From the NCBI RefSeq assembly GCF_000725625.1, contig NZ_JOHS01000040.1, positions 56,611 through 120,610 on the forward strand: 64,000 nt of DNA, written 5' to 3'. The notes beneath the pieces are model-generated. The model was not told the origin of the DNA. It was given only the letters and a program-made list of their open reading frames with translations, and ran no database searches. Positions 36,938 through 44,608 of the stretch are shown here, piece after piece. Source of the DNA: Streptomyces sp. NRRL F-6676. Its GTDB lineage: Bacteria > Actinomycetota > Actinomycetes > Streptomycetales > Streptomycetaceae. Within the stretch, counting starts at the first letter, position 1, and every line of letters begins with the position of its first letter. Position numbers and translations under genes: made by a program.

Positions 36938-37390
36938 TCACGCCGGCCCGACGACCTTCTTGCGCATGTGCCCGTAGACCACCGAGGTCCGTACGTCGGC
37001 CAGTTCCGGACGCTTCGTCAGCTTGTCCAGGACCACCGCGTGCAGATGGTCGGTGTCGCGCACGGCGACGTGCACGAGGAAGTCGTCGTTCCCGGTGAGG
37101 ACGAAGAGCGAGATCACCTCGGGCATCCGCTCCAGGAACGCCTGGAACGCCTCGATCACCGCACGCGTCGGCGGCCGGACCCGCACGGCGATCACGGCCT
37201 GCAACCCGCGGCCGATCGCCGCGAGGTCGGCCTCCGCGTGGAACCCCGTCAGGATGCCGCGCTCGCGCAGCGACCTGATCCGCTCCAGACACGTGGACGG
37301 GGCGATGCCGAGGGCCTGGGCCATGTCCCGGTTGGTGCGCCGACCGTCCTCCTGGAGCATGCGCACCAGTGCCGAATCTAGTTCGTCCAT
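36938..37390 (-). CDS. Lrp/AsnC-family regulator
   Basis: 150 residues. The start MDELDSALVRMLQEDGRR was chosen over a long upstream extension in the same frame. The N-terminal helix-turn-helix is RRTNRDMAQALGIAPSTCLERIRSLRERG, and the C-terminal RAM domain follows (GNDDFLVHVAVRDTDHLHAVVLDKL). Such regulators bind amino acids and control exporters. It is divergent from an EamA-type exporter; a CCGAA/TTCGG inverted repeat lies in the gap, so it likely controls that gene. Confidence 0.92.
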   Translation of the reverse strand: MDELDSALVRMLQEDGRRTNRDMAQALGIAPSTCLERIRSLRERGILTGFHAEADLAAIGRGLQAVIAVRVRPPTRAVIEAFQAFLERMPEVISLFVLTGNDDFLVHVAVRDTDHLHAVVLDKLTKRPELADVRTSVVYGHMRKKVVGPA

Positions 37391-37412
37391 GCGTGCCTCA
37401 CTCTGCCGATTA

Positions 37413-37427
37413 CCGAAGATAATTCGG
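37413..37427. promoter_or_regulatory. Putative Lrp operator between lrp and the EamA exporter
   Basis: The inverted repeat CCGAA-GATAA-TTCGG has perfect 5-bp arms around an AT-rich 5-bp centre, 22 bp from the lrp start, in an AT-rich part of the gap. The form fits AsnC/Lrp sites. Confidence 0.55.
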
Positions 37428-37547
37428 ATGGTAGTCGTTCCTTGCGATGACGTTGTTAGCCTTTTCGAGCATTGTCTGATGTTCGTTCGGAAGCGCCCGC
37501 TCAACGGCGGGACCCGTGCGGCGGCAGGGAAGAGGGGGCGACTCCGG

Positions 37548-38516
37548 ATGCGTGAGCGAGGAGCCGGTGTGTGGGCGGTGGTCGCGGTGGTGGCGGCCGC
37601 GCTGTTCTGGAGCAGTTCGTACGCGGTGACCAAACGGGTCCTGGACGACGTCGGGCCGCTGAGCATCGGCGCGCTGCGGTTCACCATGGCCGCGTTACTC
37701 CTGGGTCTGGTGATACGGCTGAACCGGCACCGCCCGGCCCGGCCGGACGCCCGGCAGCGGCGGCAGCTCTATGTGAGCGGCTTCCTCGGCATCACCGTCT
37801 ACTTCGTCCTGGAGAACATCGGCGTCGACATGTCGACGGCGTCCGACGCGTCGCTGATCGTCGCCACCTACCCGCTGATGACGATGCTGCTGGAACTGCT
37901 CACCCTGCGCGACCGGATGCCATGGACGCGGGTGTCGGGCGTGCTGCTGGCCACGGTCGGCGCGGTCCTCGTGGTCCGCAGCGGCGCGGAGACCGGCGGC
38001 AGTTCGCGGTGGGTGGGCGACGTCCTGCTGCTCCTCGGCGGGCTGGCCTGGGCCGGCTACAACATCCTCGGCAAGCGCGCGAGCGCCGGCCAGAACGCCA
38101 TGAGCGTCACGTACTACCAGACCCTGGCGGGCGCGGCGGGCTTCCTCCTCGCCTCGCTGCTGGAGGCGGGCGACTGGCAGGTCCCGGACGCGACCGCCTC
38201 GTCGCTCATCGTCTACCTGGCCGTGGCCTGCTCGGTCGGCGGCTTCCTGCTCTACAACTACGGCCTGCGCAGGATGGCGTCGAGCGTCGCGGTGAACATC
38301 CTCAACCTGGTCCCGGTCTTCGGCGTCGCCGGCGCGGTGGTCCTCAACGGCGAGTCCCTCCACCCGGTCCAGGCGCTGGGCGGCGTCGTCATCATCGCGG
38401 GGGTGGCGCTGGGCATGGCCGAACGGGGCCGGGGAGCACCGGTGGAGCCGGAACCGGCCTCCGCCACGCCCGTCGCGGCGCCCGCACCGGCACCGGCCGA
38501 GCCCCGGCCGCGGTGA
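37548..38516 (+). CDS. EamA/DMT-family exporter
   Basis: 322 residues with ten hydrophobic segments in two EamA repeats (WAVVAVVAAALFWSSSYAVTK at the start; WVGDVLLLLGGLAWAGYNILGKRA starting repeat two). The start MRERGAGVWAVVAVV at 37548 precedes the first helix directly. A Pro/Ala-rich tail of about 35 residues follows the last helix. The family exports amino acids, metabolites or drugs. Divergence from an Lrp regulator suggests an amino acid or derivative as cargo. Confidence 0.9.
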   Translation: MRERGAGVWAVVAVVAAALFWSSSYAVTKRVLDDVGPLSIGALRFTMAALLLGLVIRLNRHRPARPDARQRRQLYVSGFLGITVYFVLENIGVDMSTASDASLIVATYPLMTMLLELLTLRDRMPWTRVSGVLLATVGAVLVVRSGAETGGSSRWVGDVLLLLGGLAWAGYNILGKRASAGQNAMSVTYYQTLAGAAGFLLASLLEAGDWQVPDATASSLIVYLAVACSVGGFLLYNYGLRRMASSVAVNILNLVPVFGVAGAVVLNGESLHPVQALGGVVIIAGVALGMAERGRGAPVEPEPASATPVAAPAPAPAEPRPR

Positions 38517-38542
38517 CCGGCGGAATCAGGTGACCGCCAGGC

Positions 38543-40252
38543 TCAGGGGTACTGCACGTCACCTTTGGTGATCGCCACGGACCACGGGAGCATGGCCTGC
38601 GGGCGGATGAAGTTCCTGAGCAGCATGTCGGCCAGCTCGTCGCCCGACATGCTCTTCAGCCTGTTCACCAGTGCGTCGTGCCCGCCCTGGCGTTCGATAC
38701 GGCTGATCTCCAGTACGCCGCGGAGCGCGAGCCCCGGAATCACGTGCGGACCGACCAGAACGTTGCTGGTGACGGTCTCCTTGTACTTCCTCACCGCGTC
38801 CGCCGCCTCGGCCTCCTCGCGGCTCCGCAGGTCGGCGCCCCGCGTGTAGTGCATCGTCCCGTTCACGTCGAGACCGTCTTCTTCGTGAGAGCCGAAACCG
38901 CCGTCCTCGTCCGAGTCGGAGCCGCTCTCTTCGATCGTGACAGGATGGAAGCGCCGCACCTCTCTACTGTGCCTGGCGCCTGTTTCGAGATTGCTCCTGG
39001 CGCTCTCGGTGAGCCTCCGATATTCTTCTGCGACACCCTCCTGCGCGAATGTCTGTTTTATTTCTTTGATGAGGCCGGCCAGTTCGAGCACCTTTTCCTT
39101 CTTGGCAGGATCGGGAGATTCATGCAGGTTCTTGGCGAGCGTCTGAGCTTTTTCGTTGAGCGCGGGGAATCGTCTCCAGAGTGCCTTGATTCTTTTTCCG
39201 GCCTGGTCCGCCTTTCCTTCCGGTGAATGTTTTTTCTTGCGTTCGTCCCTCCTGTACGCAAGCAGGTCACCTTCCGGGGTGGAACGAAGCGTCGGGTACT
39301 CAGCGTCATCGAAATCGTTGAGCATCACCCATCCGCCGCTCTCCGCGACGCGGCTCAGCGGCACGACGACCCGGGCCGGCCCGCTGTCGTCGCCTCCGGA
39401 AAACCTGGTCTCCCGGAACGGAGCTCCCGCCTTGTCGATGAAGAAGAAGACGAACCTGTCGTTCGCCAAGTCATTCTCGTCGACATCCTGGGCGTTGTGG
39501 TGGATGTCCTGGTCGGGATTGTCGTACATCAACTTCAATCGGGAAGCGAGCTCGCCGGAACCCGATGCGCCCACGGCTTTCTCCGCCCGCCGCCGCGAGG
39601 TGTAGTGGTGAAGTTCGCGGGTGGCCAGAGCGGCTTCGAGTTTCGCTCTCACCGCATCCCGCCAGCCATGGACGGGCGCCACCTGCTGGTACATGGAGGC
39701 GATGTTGTGGCGGGACATCGTTCCGAAGAAAGCGCGCCCCGGAGGGGCGGCGGGGCTCCCGTCCTTCCTCAGCTGCTGCCAGAGCTCACCTTCGTTCGAC
39801 ATGTAGTGGTAGGCCTCGAACTCGTCCTGCATGACCGCCCACTGCGTCAGCTCGGGGAGGTGCCGACGAATGTATTCCTGTGCCTCTTCCTCGGGGGAAT
39901 GCATGTCGTATTCTGATTCGTCGGAGGTCGAATCGTAGTCCGGATCGTATGCCGCGGCGGCTTGGAACGAGCCGGTCCCCGGCGCACCGGTGGCCGGGGC
40001 GCGCTGCACCGACGTGACGTCGTAGGCCTCCCCCCGCGCGCTGTCGTCGTGGCTATGCCCTCCGCCCACGTCGCCCACCCGTGGGTGGCCCGTCCGACGG
40101 AGCATCTGCACGACTGCCGCGTTTCCGGCGGTCGCCTGCAAACCGGCCATTCCCTGGGCGCGCCCTTTCGAAGCCCCGGGACGGGCGCCCCCGGCCCCGC
40201 TCTTCCGCCCCGCGGAGAACTGACCTTCCTTGCCTTCCTCGCGTACGCCCAC
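38543..40252 (-). CDS. Tandem paralogue 1: unknown protein with AGNAAVVQ N-terminus and LHHYTS block
   Basis: 569 residues from GTG (VGVREEGKEGQFSAG), with GGGAGGGG about 8 nt upstream. Residues about 35-52 are MAGLQATAGNAAVVQML, resembling the LQR-AGN-AV motif at the start of many eCIS-linked (DUF4157-type) proteins. A disordered acidic region follows, then LHHYTSRRRAEKA near 215, FVFFFIDKAGAPFRETRF, ARVVVPLSRVAESGG and MLNDFDDAEYPTLRS. A Lys-rich coiled-coil segment and an acidic insert come next. The last 75 residues (IPGLALRGVLEISRIERQGG...) are the most conserved part of the three paralogues. No signal peptide. LHHYTS recalls HYD1-like ADP-ribosyltransferases, but this is inference; function unknown. 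Confidence 0.7.
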   Translation of the reverse strand: MGVREEGKEGQFSAGRKSGAGGARPGASKGRAQGMAGLQATAGNAAVVQMLRRTGHPRVGDVGGGHSHDDSARGEAYDVTSVQRAPATGAPGTGSFQAAAAYDPDYDSTSDESEYDMHSPEEEAQEYIRRHLPELTQWAVMQDEFEAYHYMSNEGELWQQLRKDGSPAAPPGRAFFGTMSRHNIASMYQQVAPVHGWRDAVRAKLEAALATRELHHYTSRRRAEKAVGASGSGELASRLKLMYDNPDQDIHHNAQDVDENDLANDRFVFFFIDKAGAPFRETRFSGGDDSGPARVVVPLSRVAESGGWVMLNDFDDAEYPTLRSTPEGDLLAYRRDERKKKHSPEGKADQAGKRIKALWRRFPALNEKAQTLAKNLHESPDPAKKEKVLELAGLIKEIKQTFAQEGVAEEYRRLTESARSNLETGARHSREVRRFHPVTIEESGSDSDEDGGFGSHEEDGLDVNGTMHYTRGADLRSREEAEAADAVRKYKETVTSNVLVGPHVIPGLALRGVLEISRIERQGGHDALVNRLKSMSGDELADMLLRNFIRPQAMLPWSVAITKGDVQYP

Positions 40253-40274
40253 TGCTTCCCCTCCCCGTCAGGCG

Positions 40275-40298
40275 TGGTGTTCCTCGTCTCACCTCAAG
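40275..40298 (-). promoter_or_regulatory. Leader box upstream of paralogue 1
   Basis: On the minus strand the box reads CTTGAGGTGAGAC then AGGAACACC, ending 23 nt before the start. Similar boxes stand 22-24 nt before paralogues 3 and 2, so it is probably a shared promoter element or mRNA structure. Confidence 0.5.
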
Positions 40299-40394
40299 CC
40301 GCCGGCGCAGCACGGACAAGAGCCTCCGGGACAGGCATCCGGGCAACCCAGGCCTCACGCCCGCGCCTCCGGCCCTGGACGTGTGAGGCCCCCG

Positions 40395-41987
40395 TCAACG
40401 TGAGGGATACTGCACGTCGCCGCGTGTGACCGCCACGGACCATGGGAGCATTGCCTGCGGGCGTATGAAATCCCTGAGAAGTATGTCGGCCAGCTCGTCG
40501 CCCGACTTGCTCTTCAGTTTCCTTACCAGGGCGTCGTTTCCGCCTTGGCGTTCGATGCGGGAGATCTCCAGTACGCCACGCAGCGCGAGCCCCGGAATGA
40601 CATGCGATCCGGCCAGGATGTTGCCGCTGAGGAGTTCGTTGTACCGCTTCACCTCGTCGGCCGCCTCGGCGTGCCGGTGTTCCGCGTGGTGCCCGCCCGT
40701 CGTGTACCGCGTGGTCCCCGACTTCAGTGTGGATCTCAGCGAGGTGTTCATATGCGGATCGAAGCGGCGCACCTGATTACTGAATCGCATACTCTTTTCG
40801 AACTGGGTCGTGACTTCGCTGGACAGCATACGAACCCGGTCGGTCAGGCCCGCACGCGCGAACTGTTCGTTCGCCTCCTTGCGGAGCTCCGCCATACCGA
40901 CGATGTTCTGCACGTCGGAGGGACTGAGGGAATCCGTGGAGCCCTGGGCCGTCGCGGAGAGCAACTTGGCGAGTTCCTCGATGCGGTCGTCGAGGTCGGG
41001 GAAGTCGTCCCATATGTCCCTGAGCGCGATCCGGGCGAAGAGCAGCTTCTCCTCCGGGGCCTGGGCCACCTGCCCCTTGTAGTCGTCCCTCCGGTAGGAG
41101 AGAAGGTTTCCCTCGTCGTCGGAGCGAAGTGTCGGGTACTCCAGTTCCTTGAAGTCGTTGAGCATGATCCACCCGCTCTCCGCGAGATGGCTCAACGGCA
41201 GGGCGATGCGTGCCGCCCGGCGCTTGTCCTCGACGAACCTCGTGTCCCGGAACGGAGCGTTCTTCTTGTCGATGAAGAAGAAGACGAACGCATCGTTCGC
41301 GAGGTCCTGCTTGTCGAAGTCCATCGCGTGGTCGCCGGTGAAGGAGGGGTCTTCGGCCAGCAGGTGCTTTCTTGACTTGAGTGCGCCGGAGCCGGACTGG
41401 CCGAGCATGCCCTGCACTTTCTCTTGCGACGTGTAGTGATGGAGCATGCGGGTGGCCAGGGCGGCTTCGAGTTTCCCCCGTACCGTGCTCTGCCATCCCT
41501 CGTCGGATCCCACTTCGTTCCGCATCGAGGTGATGTTCGTGTCGGACATCGACGCGACATACGCCTCGCCCTGCGGATTTCCGGGCTGTGGCCGGTGCTG
41601 CCACAGACGCCCGGTGTCCTTCATGTGGTGGAAGACGGCGGAGTGGTCGGCATTCTTCACCCAGTTTCCCAGGCTGGGAACGTTCCGCCGAATGTAGTCC
41701 TGCGCGAGGGAGTGCCGCAGGGCCAGGTGGAATTCATGCATCTGAAACGGGTTGGCCCGCGGGACGCCGGTGACCGGGGTGGTGGGCGCGGCAGCAGGGA
41801 CCCGTTGCACCGGCACGTCACCGTGGCCGCGGAGCAGCTGGACGACCGCCGCGTTTCCGGCGGTGGCTTGCAGCTCGGCCATTTCCCTGCCCTGGTCCGA
41901 CAAGGGCGCCGGACGCCGGTGCCCGGAGGCGTTCCTTCGGTCTGCGGGGGGCCGGTTGCCCTTGTCGTCCTCCCGATGCGGGCGCAT
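40395..41987 (-). CDS. Tandem paralogue 2: unknown protein with AGNAAVVQ N-terminus and LHHYTS block
   Basis: 530 residues. The start MRPHREDDKGNRPP was preferred over an ATG 14 codons earlier because GGAAGAGG lies 7 nt upstream and because it places the leader box at the same distance as in the other copies. It has MAELQATAGNAAVVQLL at about residue 36, AQDYIRRNVPSLGNW, LEAALATRMLHHYTSQEKVQ, DLANDAFVFFFIDKKNAPFR, ARIALPLSHLAESGWIMLNDF and EYPTLRSDDEGNLLSYRRDD. The C-terminal block VIPGLALRGVLEISRIERQG to DVQYPSR closes it. The middle coiled-coil part differs most from the other copies. 142 bp separate it from paralogue 1. Function unknown. Confidence 0.7.
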   Translation of the reverse strand: MRPHREDDKGNRPPADRRNASGHRRPAPLSDQGREMAELQATAGNAAVVQLLRGHGDVPVQRVPAAAPTTPVTGVPRANPFQMHEFHLALRHSLAQDYIRRNVPSLGNWVKNADHSAVFHHMKDTGRLWQHRPQPGNPQGEAYVASMSDTNITSMRNEVGSDEGWQSTVRGKLEAALATRMLHHYTSQEKVQGMLGQSGSGALKSRKHLLAEDPSFTGDHAMDFDKQDLANDAFVFFFIDKKNAPFRDTRFVEDKRRAARIALPLSHLAESGWIMLNDFKELEYPTLRSDDEGNLLSYRRDDYKGQVAQAPEEKLLFARIALRDIWDDFPDLDDRIEELAKLLSATAQGSTDSLSPSDVQNIVGMAELRKEANEQFARAGLTDRVRMLSSEVTTQFEKSMRFSNQVRRFDPHMNTSLRSTLKSGTTRYTTGGHHAEHRHAEAADEVKRYNELLSGNILAGSHVIPGLALRGVLEISRIERQGGNDALVRKLKSKSGDELADILLRDFIRPQAMLPWSVAVTRGDVQYPSR

Positions 41988-42010
41988 GGTGTCCTCTTCC
42001 TGACCAAGGC

Positions 42011-42030
42011 GGTGTCCTTGTCCATTCAAG
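42011..42030 (-). promoter_or_regulatory. Leader box upstream of paralogue 2
   Basis: The minus strand reads CTTGAATGGACAAGGACACC here, matching the boxes of the other two copies but 4 nt shorter in the middle. It ends 24 nt before the start. Confidence 0.45.
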
Positions 42031-42104
42031 GCGCCGTCGCGCGACGGGCAAGAGGCTCGAGGGCAAGAGGGTGGGCCATTGGCGCAGAGGCGGGACCGTC
42101 GGTG

Positions 42105-43622
42105 TCAGGGGTACTGCACGTCGCCGCGCGTGATCGCCACGGACCACGGGATCATGGCCTGGGGGCGGATGAAGTCCTTTAGCAGCACGTTGGCCAGCTC
42201 GTCGCCCGACATGTTCTTCAACCTGTTCACCAGTGCGTCGTGCCCGCCCTGGCGTTCGATACGGGAGATCTCCAACACACCGCGGAGCGCCAGTCCTTTG
42301 ATGGCGTGAGGGCCGGCCAGGGTGTTGTTGTGGAGATACTCCGTGTACTCCTGCACTTCCTTTGCCGCCCTGGCGTCCGCCGCTTTCCGGTGACCGGCTC
42401 CTTTCATGTATCGCATCGACCCGTGTTCCGGCACCCTGTCCCCGTCCTGGAGCACGTCGAAGCGTCGCACCTGGCTGTTGAATCGCGCGCCCCGCTCCAG
42501 ATGACCCCTGGCGTCGGCGACGACCCTCCGATAGCCGTCGGCCACTCCCGCCTTTGTGAAATCCTCCTTTATGTCTTTGAGGAGATCGGCCAGCGCCAGA
42601 ATCCCTTCCCTGTCGGACGGATCGGGGTTTTCGGACAGCGTCGTGGTGAGGATTTTGGCTCTCCGGTCGAGTTCGCGAAAATGTCGCCAGAACTTTTTGA
42701 TCTTGTCGCGGCCTTCTTGCGCCTTTCCTTCTGGGGAGTGGAATTTGTCTGACGATTCGTCGTCCCTCCGGTAGGACAGCAGCTCCCCCTCCGCGTTGGA
42801 GCGAAGTGTCGGGTGCTCGATCTCGATGAAATCGTTGAGCATGATCCAGCCGCTCTCCGTGATTCGGCTCAGCGGCAGGGCGATCCGTGCGGGCCCGCTG
42901 GCGTCACCCTCGGTAAACCTTGTTTTTCGGAATGGAGCATCGGCTTCGCTGATGAAGAAGAAGACGAACGCGTCGTTCGCGAGAAATTCCTCATCTTTGT
43001 CTTGCGTATTGTGCTCGATGTTCTTTCCGGGGTTGTCATCCAACAACTTGACCTTGGAATCGATATGGCCGGAACCCGATGTTCCCAGGGCCTTTTCCGC
43101 TCGCTGCCGCGTGGTGTAGTGATGAAGTTGGCGCGTACTCAATGCGGCTTCGAGTTTCGCTCTCACCGCGTCCTGCCATCCTTCGTCGGGCGCGATCTCC
43201 TGTTCCATGGAGGTGATGTTCTTCTGCGACCTCGACGCAATGAAAGCGCGCCCGGGAGGGGCGCCGGAGTCCAACTCCGGCCCCCAGAGGGCGCCCTTCT
43301 CCGTCATGTAATCGTAAGGACTGGATTCATCCATCTCCCGCGCCCAGTTCGCCAGGTCGGGAACATGTTCTTCGATGTACTTCTGGGCCGCGACCGCATC
43401 GTCGTCGAGTTCCCAATCGGAATCGGTGTCCGAGGTCGTCGGCGCGGGTGCGGGGCCGCCGGCGCGTTGCACCGAACGAATCATCTGGACGACCGCCGCG
43501 TTTCCGGCGGTCGCCTGCAAGCCGGCCATCCCCCGGTCTTGAGCCTTTACACCAGAATTACCGGCCCTGCTCTTCCTGCCCGCGGAGGACTGGAATCTCT
43601 TCTCTTCCTCGCGTATGCCCAT
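42105..43622 (-). CDS. Tandem paralogue 3: unknown protein with AGNAAVVQ N-terminus and LHHYTT block
   Basis: 505 residues. The start MGIREEEKRFQSSAG matches that of paralogue 1, and GGGAGG lies 8 nt upstream. MAGLQATAGNAAVVQMI is at about residue 31. The same ordered blocks follow: AQKYIEEHVPDLANW, LEAALSTRQLHHYTTRQRAEKAL, FLANDAFVFFFISEADAPFR, ARIALPLSRITESGWIMLNDF, HPTLRSNAEGELLSYRRDD, a charged helical region and the conserved C-terminus ending DVQYP. It is first in the direction of transcription. The frame remains open 130 codons upstream, where a DUF397-like stretch lies. Third-position GC is lower than in flanking genes, hinting at horizontal origin. Function unknown. Confidence 0.7.
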   Translation of the reverse strand: MGIREEEKRFQSSAGRKSRAGNSGVKAQDRGMAGLQATAGNAAVVQMIRSVQRAGGPAPAPTTSDTDSDWELDDDAVAAQKYIEEHVPDLANWAREMDESSPYDYMTEKGALWGPELDSGAPPGRAFIASRSQKNITSMEQEIAPDEGWQDAVRAKLEAALSTRQLHHYTTRQRAEKALGTSGSGHIDSKVKLLDDNPGKNIEHNTQDKDEEFLANDAFVFFFISEADAPFRKTRFTEGDASGPARIALPLSRITESGWIMLNDFIEIEHPTLRSNAEGELLSYRRDDESSDKFHSPEGKAQEGRDKIKKFWRHFRELDRRAKILTTTLSENPDPSDREGILALADLLKDIKEDFTKAGVADGYRRVVADARGHLERGARFNSQVRRFDVLQDGDRVPEHGSMRYMKGAGHRKAADARAAKEVQEYTEYLHNNTLAGPHAIKGLALRGVLEISRIERQGGHDALVNRLKNMSGDELANVLLKDFIRPQAMIPWSVAITRGDVQYP

Positions 43623-43643
43623 CGCTTGCCCTCCCGGCCGACG

Positions 43644-43667
43644 TGGTGTCCCTTGTCTCACCTCAAG
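43644..43667 (-). promoter_or_regulatory. Leader box upstream of paralogue 3
   Basis: The minus strand reads CTTGAGGTGAGAC then AAGGGACACC, nearly identical to the box before paralogue 1 and at the same 22-23 nt distance from the start. Confidence 0.5.
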
Positions 43668-43699
43668 ATGTCGGTGCATCGAGGGCAAGGGCCGCGAGG

Positions 43700-43931
43700 G
43701 CAGACGTGCGGGCAGTTGCCCCGTGCGGCTACCGAACCCGTCGACGAACGCCCGCCAGGCACGTGCGCCGACGGTGACGAGCGGAACGGAGGCCCTGACC
43801 GCCGTTGCGGATACCGGCTCCGTGTGTACGCGGGTCGGGATGACCGAGACACAGGAGGACGGCTGGTACGCGGCTTGCTGCGACTCGGCGAAGCCGCCGG
43901 TGTACGGGGGCGTTTCCCCCGGGCTGATCAC
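43700..43931 (-). pseudogene. DUF397-like remnant in frame with paralogue 3
   Basis: From GTG at 43931 (VISPGETPPYTGG) the frame reads SSCVSVIPTRVHTEPVSA, then AVRASVPLVTVGARAWRAFVDGF. This follows the DUF397 layout (S-x-C-V-x-V ... VAVRDS ... P-x-L-T ... WRAFV), but the usual SSYSG-GNCVEVA start and RDS are degraded. No stop separates it from paralogue 3, so it could be a decayed gene or an N-terminal extension. DUF397 proteins usually pair with helix-turn-helix regulators; none is next to it. Confidence 0.4.
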
Positions 43932-44216
43932 GTCGGTTACTCCCCGCCCTCGCCCTCCGCGGGCTGTCGCACAGCCCGGGGTTCCCCGCGCGCGGGTGCC
44001 CGTCGGCAGCATCGGCGGCGAGGGTGAATGCCCCGCTCGCGCGGCCGGTCGCCCACGACCGTGACGGTGAGCGAGCCGATCGGCGTCTCGGGCCCGGCGC
44101 CGAAGCCACGGTGGTGAATCGACCGGGCCGGGCAGCTTTCGGCGGGCATGTTCCCTGTCTCGGGCACGACCACCCCCGCATATCTGCCACAGTGGGAGCA
44201 GAGCCCCGACCGGCTC

Positions 44217-44257
44217 CTGGACGAGACGCGCCGTACCCAGTCAGGACAAGACGACGC
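44217..44257 (+). ncRNA. Guanidine-III riboswitch
   Basis: 41 nt with the guanidine-III (ykkC-III) consensus: CTGGACGAG, then GCGCCGTACCC and AGTCAGGACAAGACG. Helix P1 is CTGG (44217-44220) with CCAG (44237-44240), a compensatory change from the CCGG/CCGG of the well-studied Thermobifida RNA. Helix P2 pairs GCGCCGT (44228-44234) with ACGACGC (44251-44257), with one C-A mismatch. The ribosome site GAGGAG (44259-44264) begins 2 nt later, so guanidinium binding likely frees translation of sugE. Confidence 0.88.
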
Positions 44258-44274
44258 CGAGGAGTGTGGTCGTC

Positions 44275-44589
44275 GTGGCGTGGGTCGTGCTCGTGGTGTC
44301 CGGGGTGCTGGAGGCGGTGTGGGCCACCGCGCTGGACAAGTCCGACGGGCTCAGCCGGCTGGTGCCGAGTGTCTTCTTCTTCGCGGGGCTCGGGCTGAGC
44401 ATGACCGGGCTCGCGTACGCGTTGCGGACCGTGCCCGTGGGGACCGGGTACGCGGTCTGGGTCGGGATCGGGGCGGTGCTCACCGCGACGTACGCCATGG
44501 TCTTCGGCGGTGAGTCCGCCACCCCGCTCAAGCTGCTGCTCCTCGCCGGCATCGTGGGCTGCGTGGCCGGGTTGAAGATCGTGCACTGA
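44275..44589 (+). CDS. sugE: SMR-family guanidinium exporter SugE/Gdx
   Basis: 104 residues, four transmembrane helices, the standard SMR size. The GTG start (VAWVVLVVSGVLEAVWATAL) was chosen because GAGGAG lies 10 nt upstream and SugE proteins begin MAWxxL; GTG at 44266 is too near the site. Glu13 in GVLEAVWATALDKS is the essential proton/substrate residue. The helix-2 and -4 packing motifs (GTGYAVWVGIGAV) fit the Gdx branch, which exports guanidinium rather than drugs. The guanidine-III riboswitch directly before it supports that function strongly. Confidence 0.93.
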   Translation: MAWVVLVVSGVLEAVWATALDKSDGLSRLVPSVFFFAGLGLSMTGLAYALRTVPVGTGYAVWVGIGAVLTATYAMVFGGESATPLKLLLLAGIVGCVAGLKIVH

Positions 44590-44608
44590 CCGGTCCCGGC
44601 GGAGGGCG

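Larger units (their letters stand above)
43623..44216. other. Gap between paralogue 3 and the riboswitch
   Basis: About 590 bp without a confident gene. It holds the leader box of paralogue 3 (43644-43667) and a DUF397-like open stretch on the minus strand (43700-43931). A short inverted repeat GGGCTGT..ACAGCCC lies near 43961. The part 44000-44210 shows no clear feature apart from a likely promoter region for sugE. Confidence 0.6.

Noticed and set aside
38543..43622. Full contractile injection system here
   Set aside because: No sheath, tube, baseplate or AAA gene is in the window; only the cargo-like motif is seen.
42105..44012. 635-aa version of paralogue 3 beginning at 44012
   Set aside because: The start at 43622 aligns with paralogue 1 and has GGGAGG 8 nt upstream; the extension is better read as a DUF397-like remnant.
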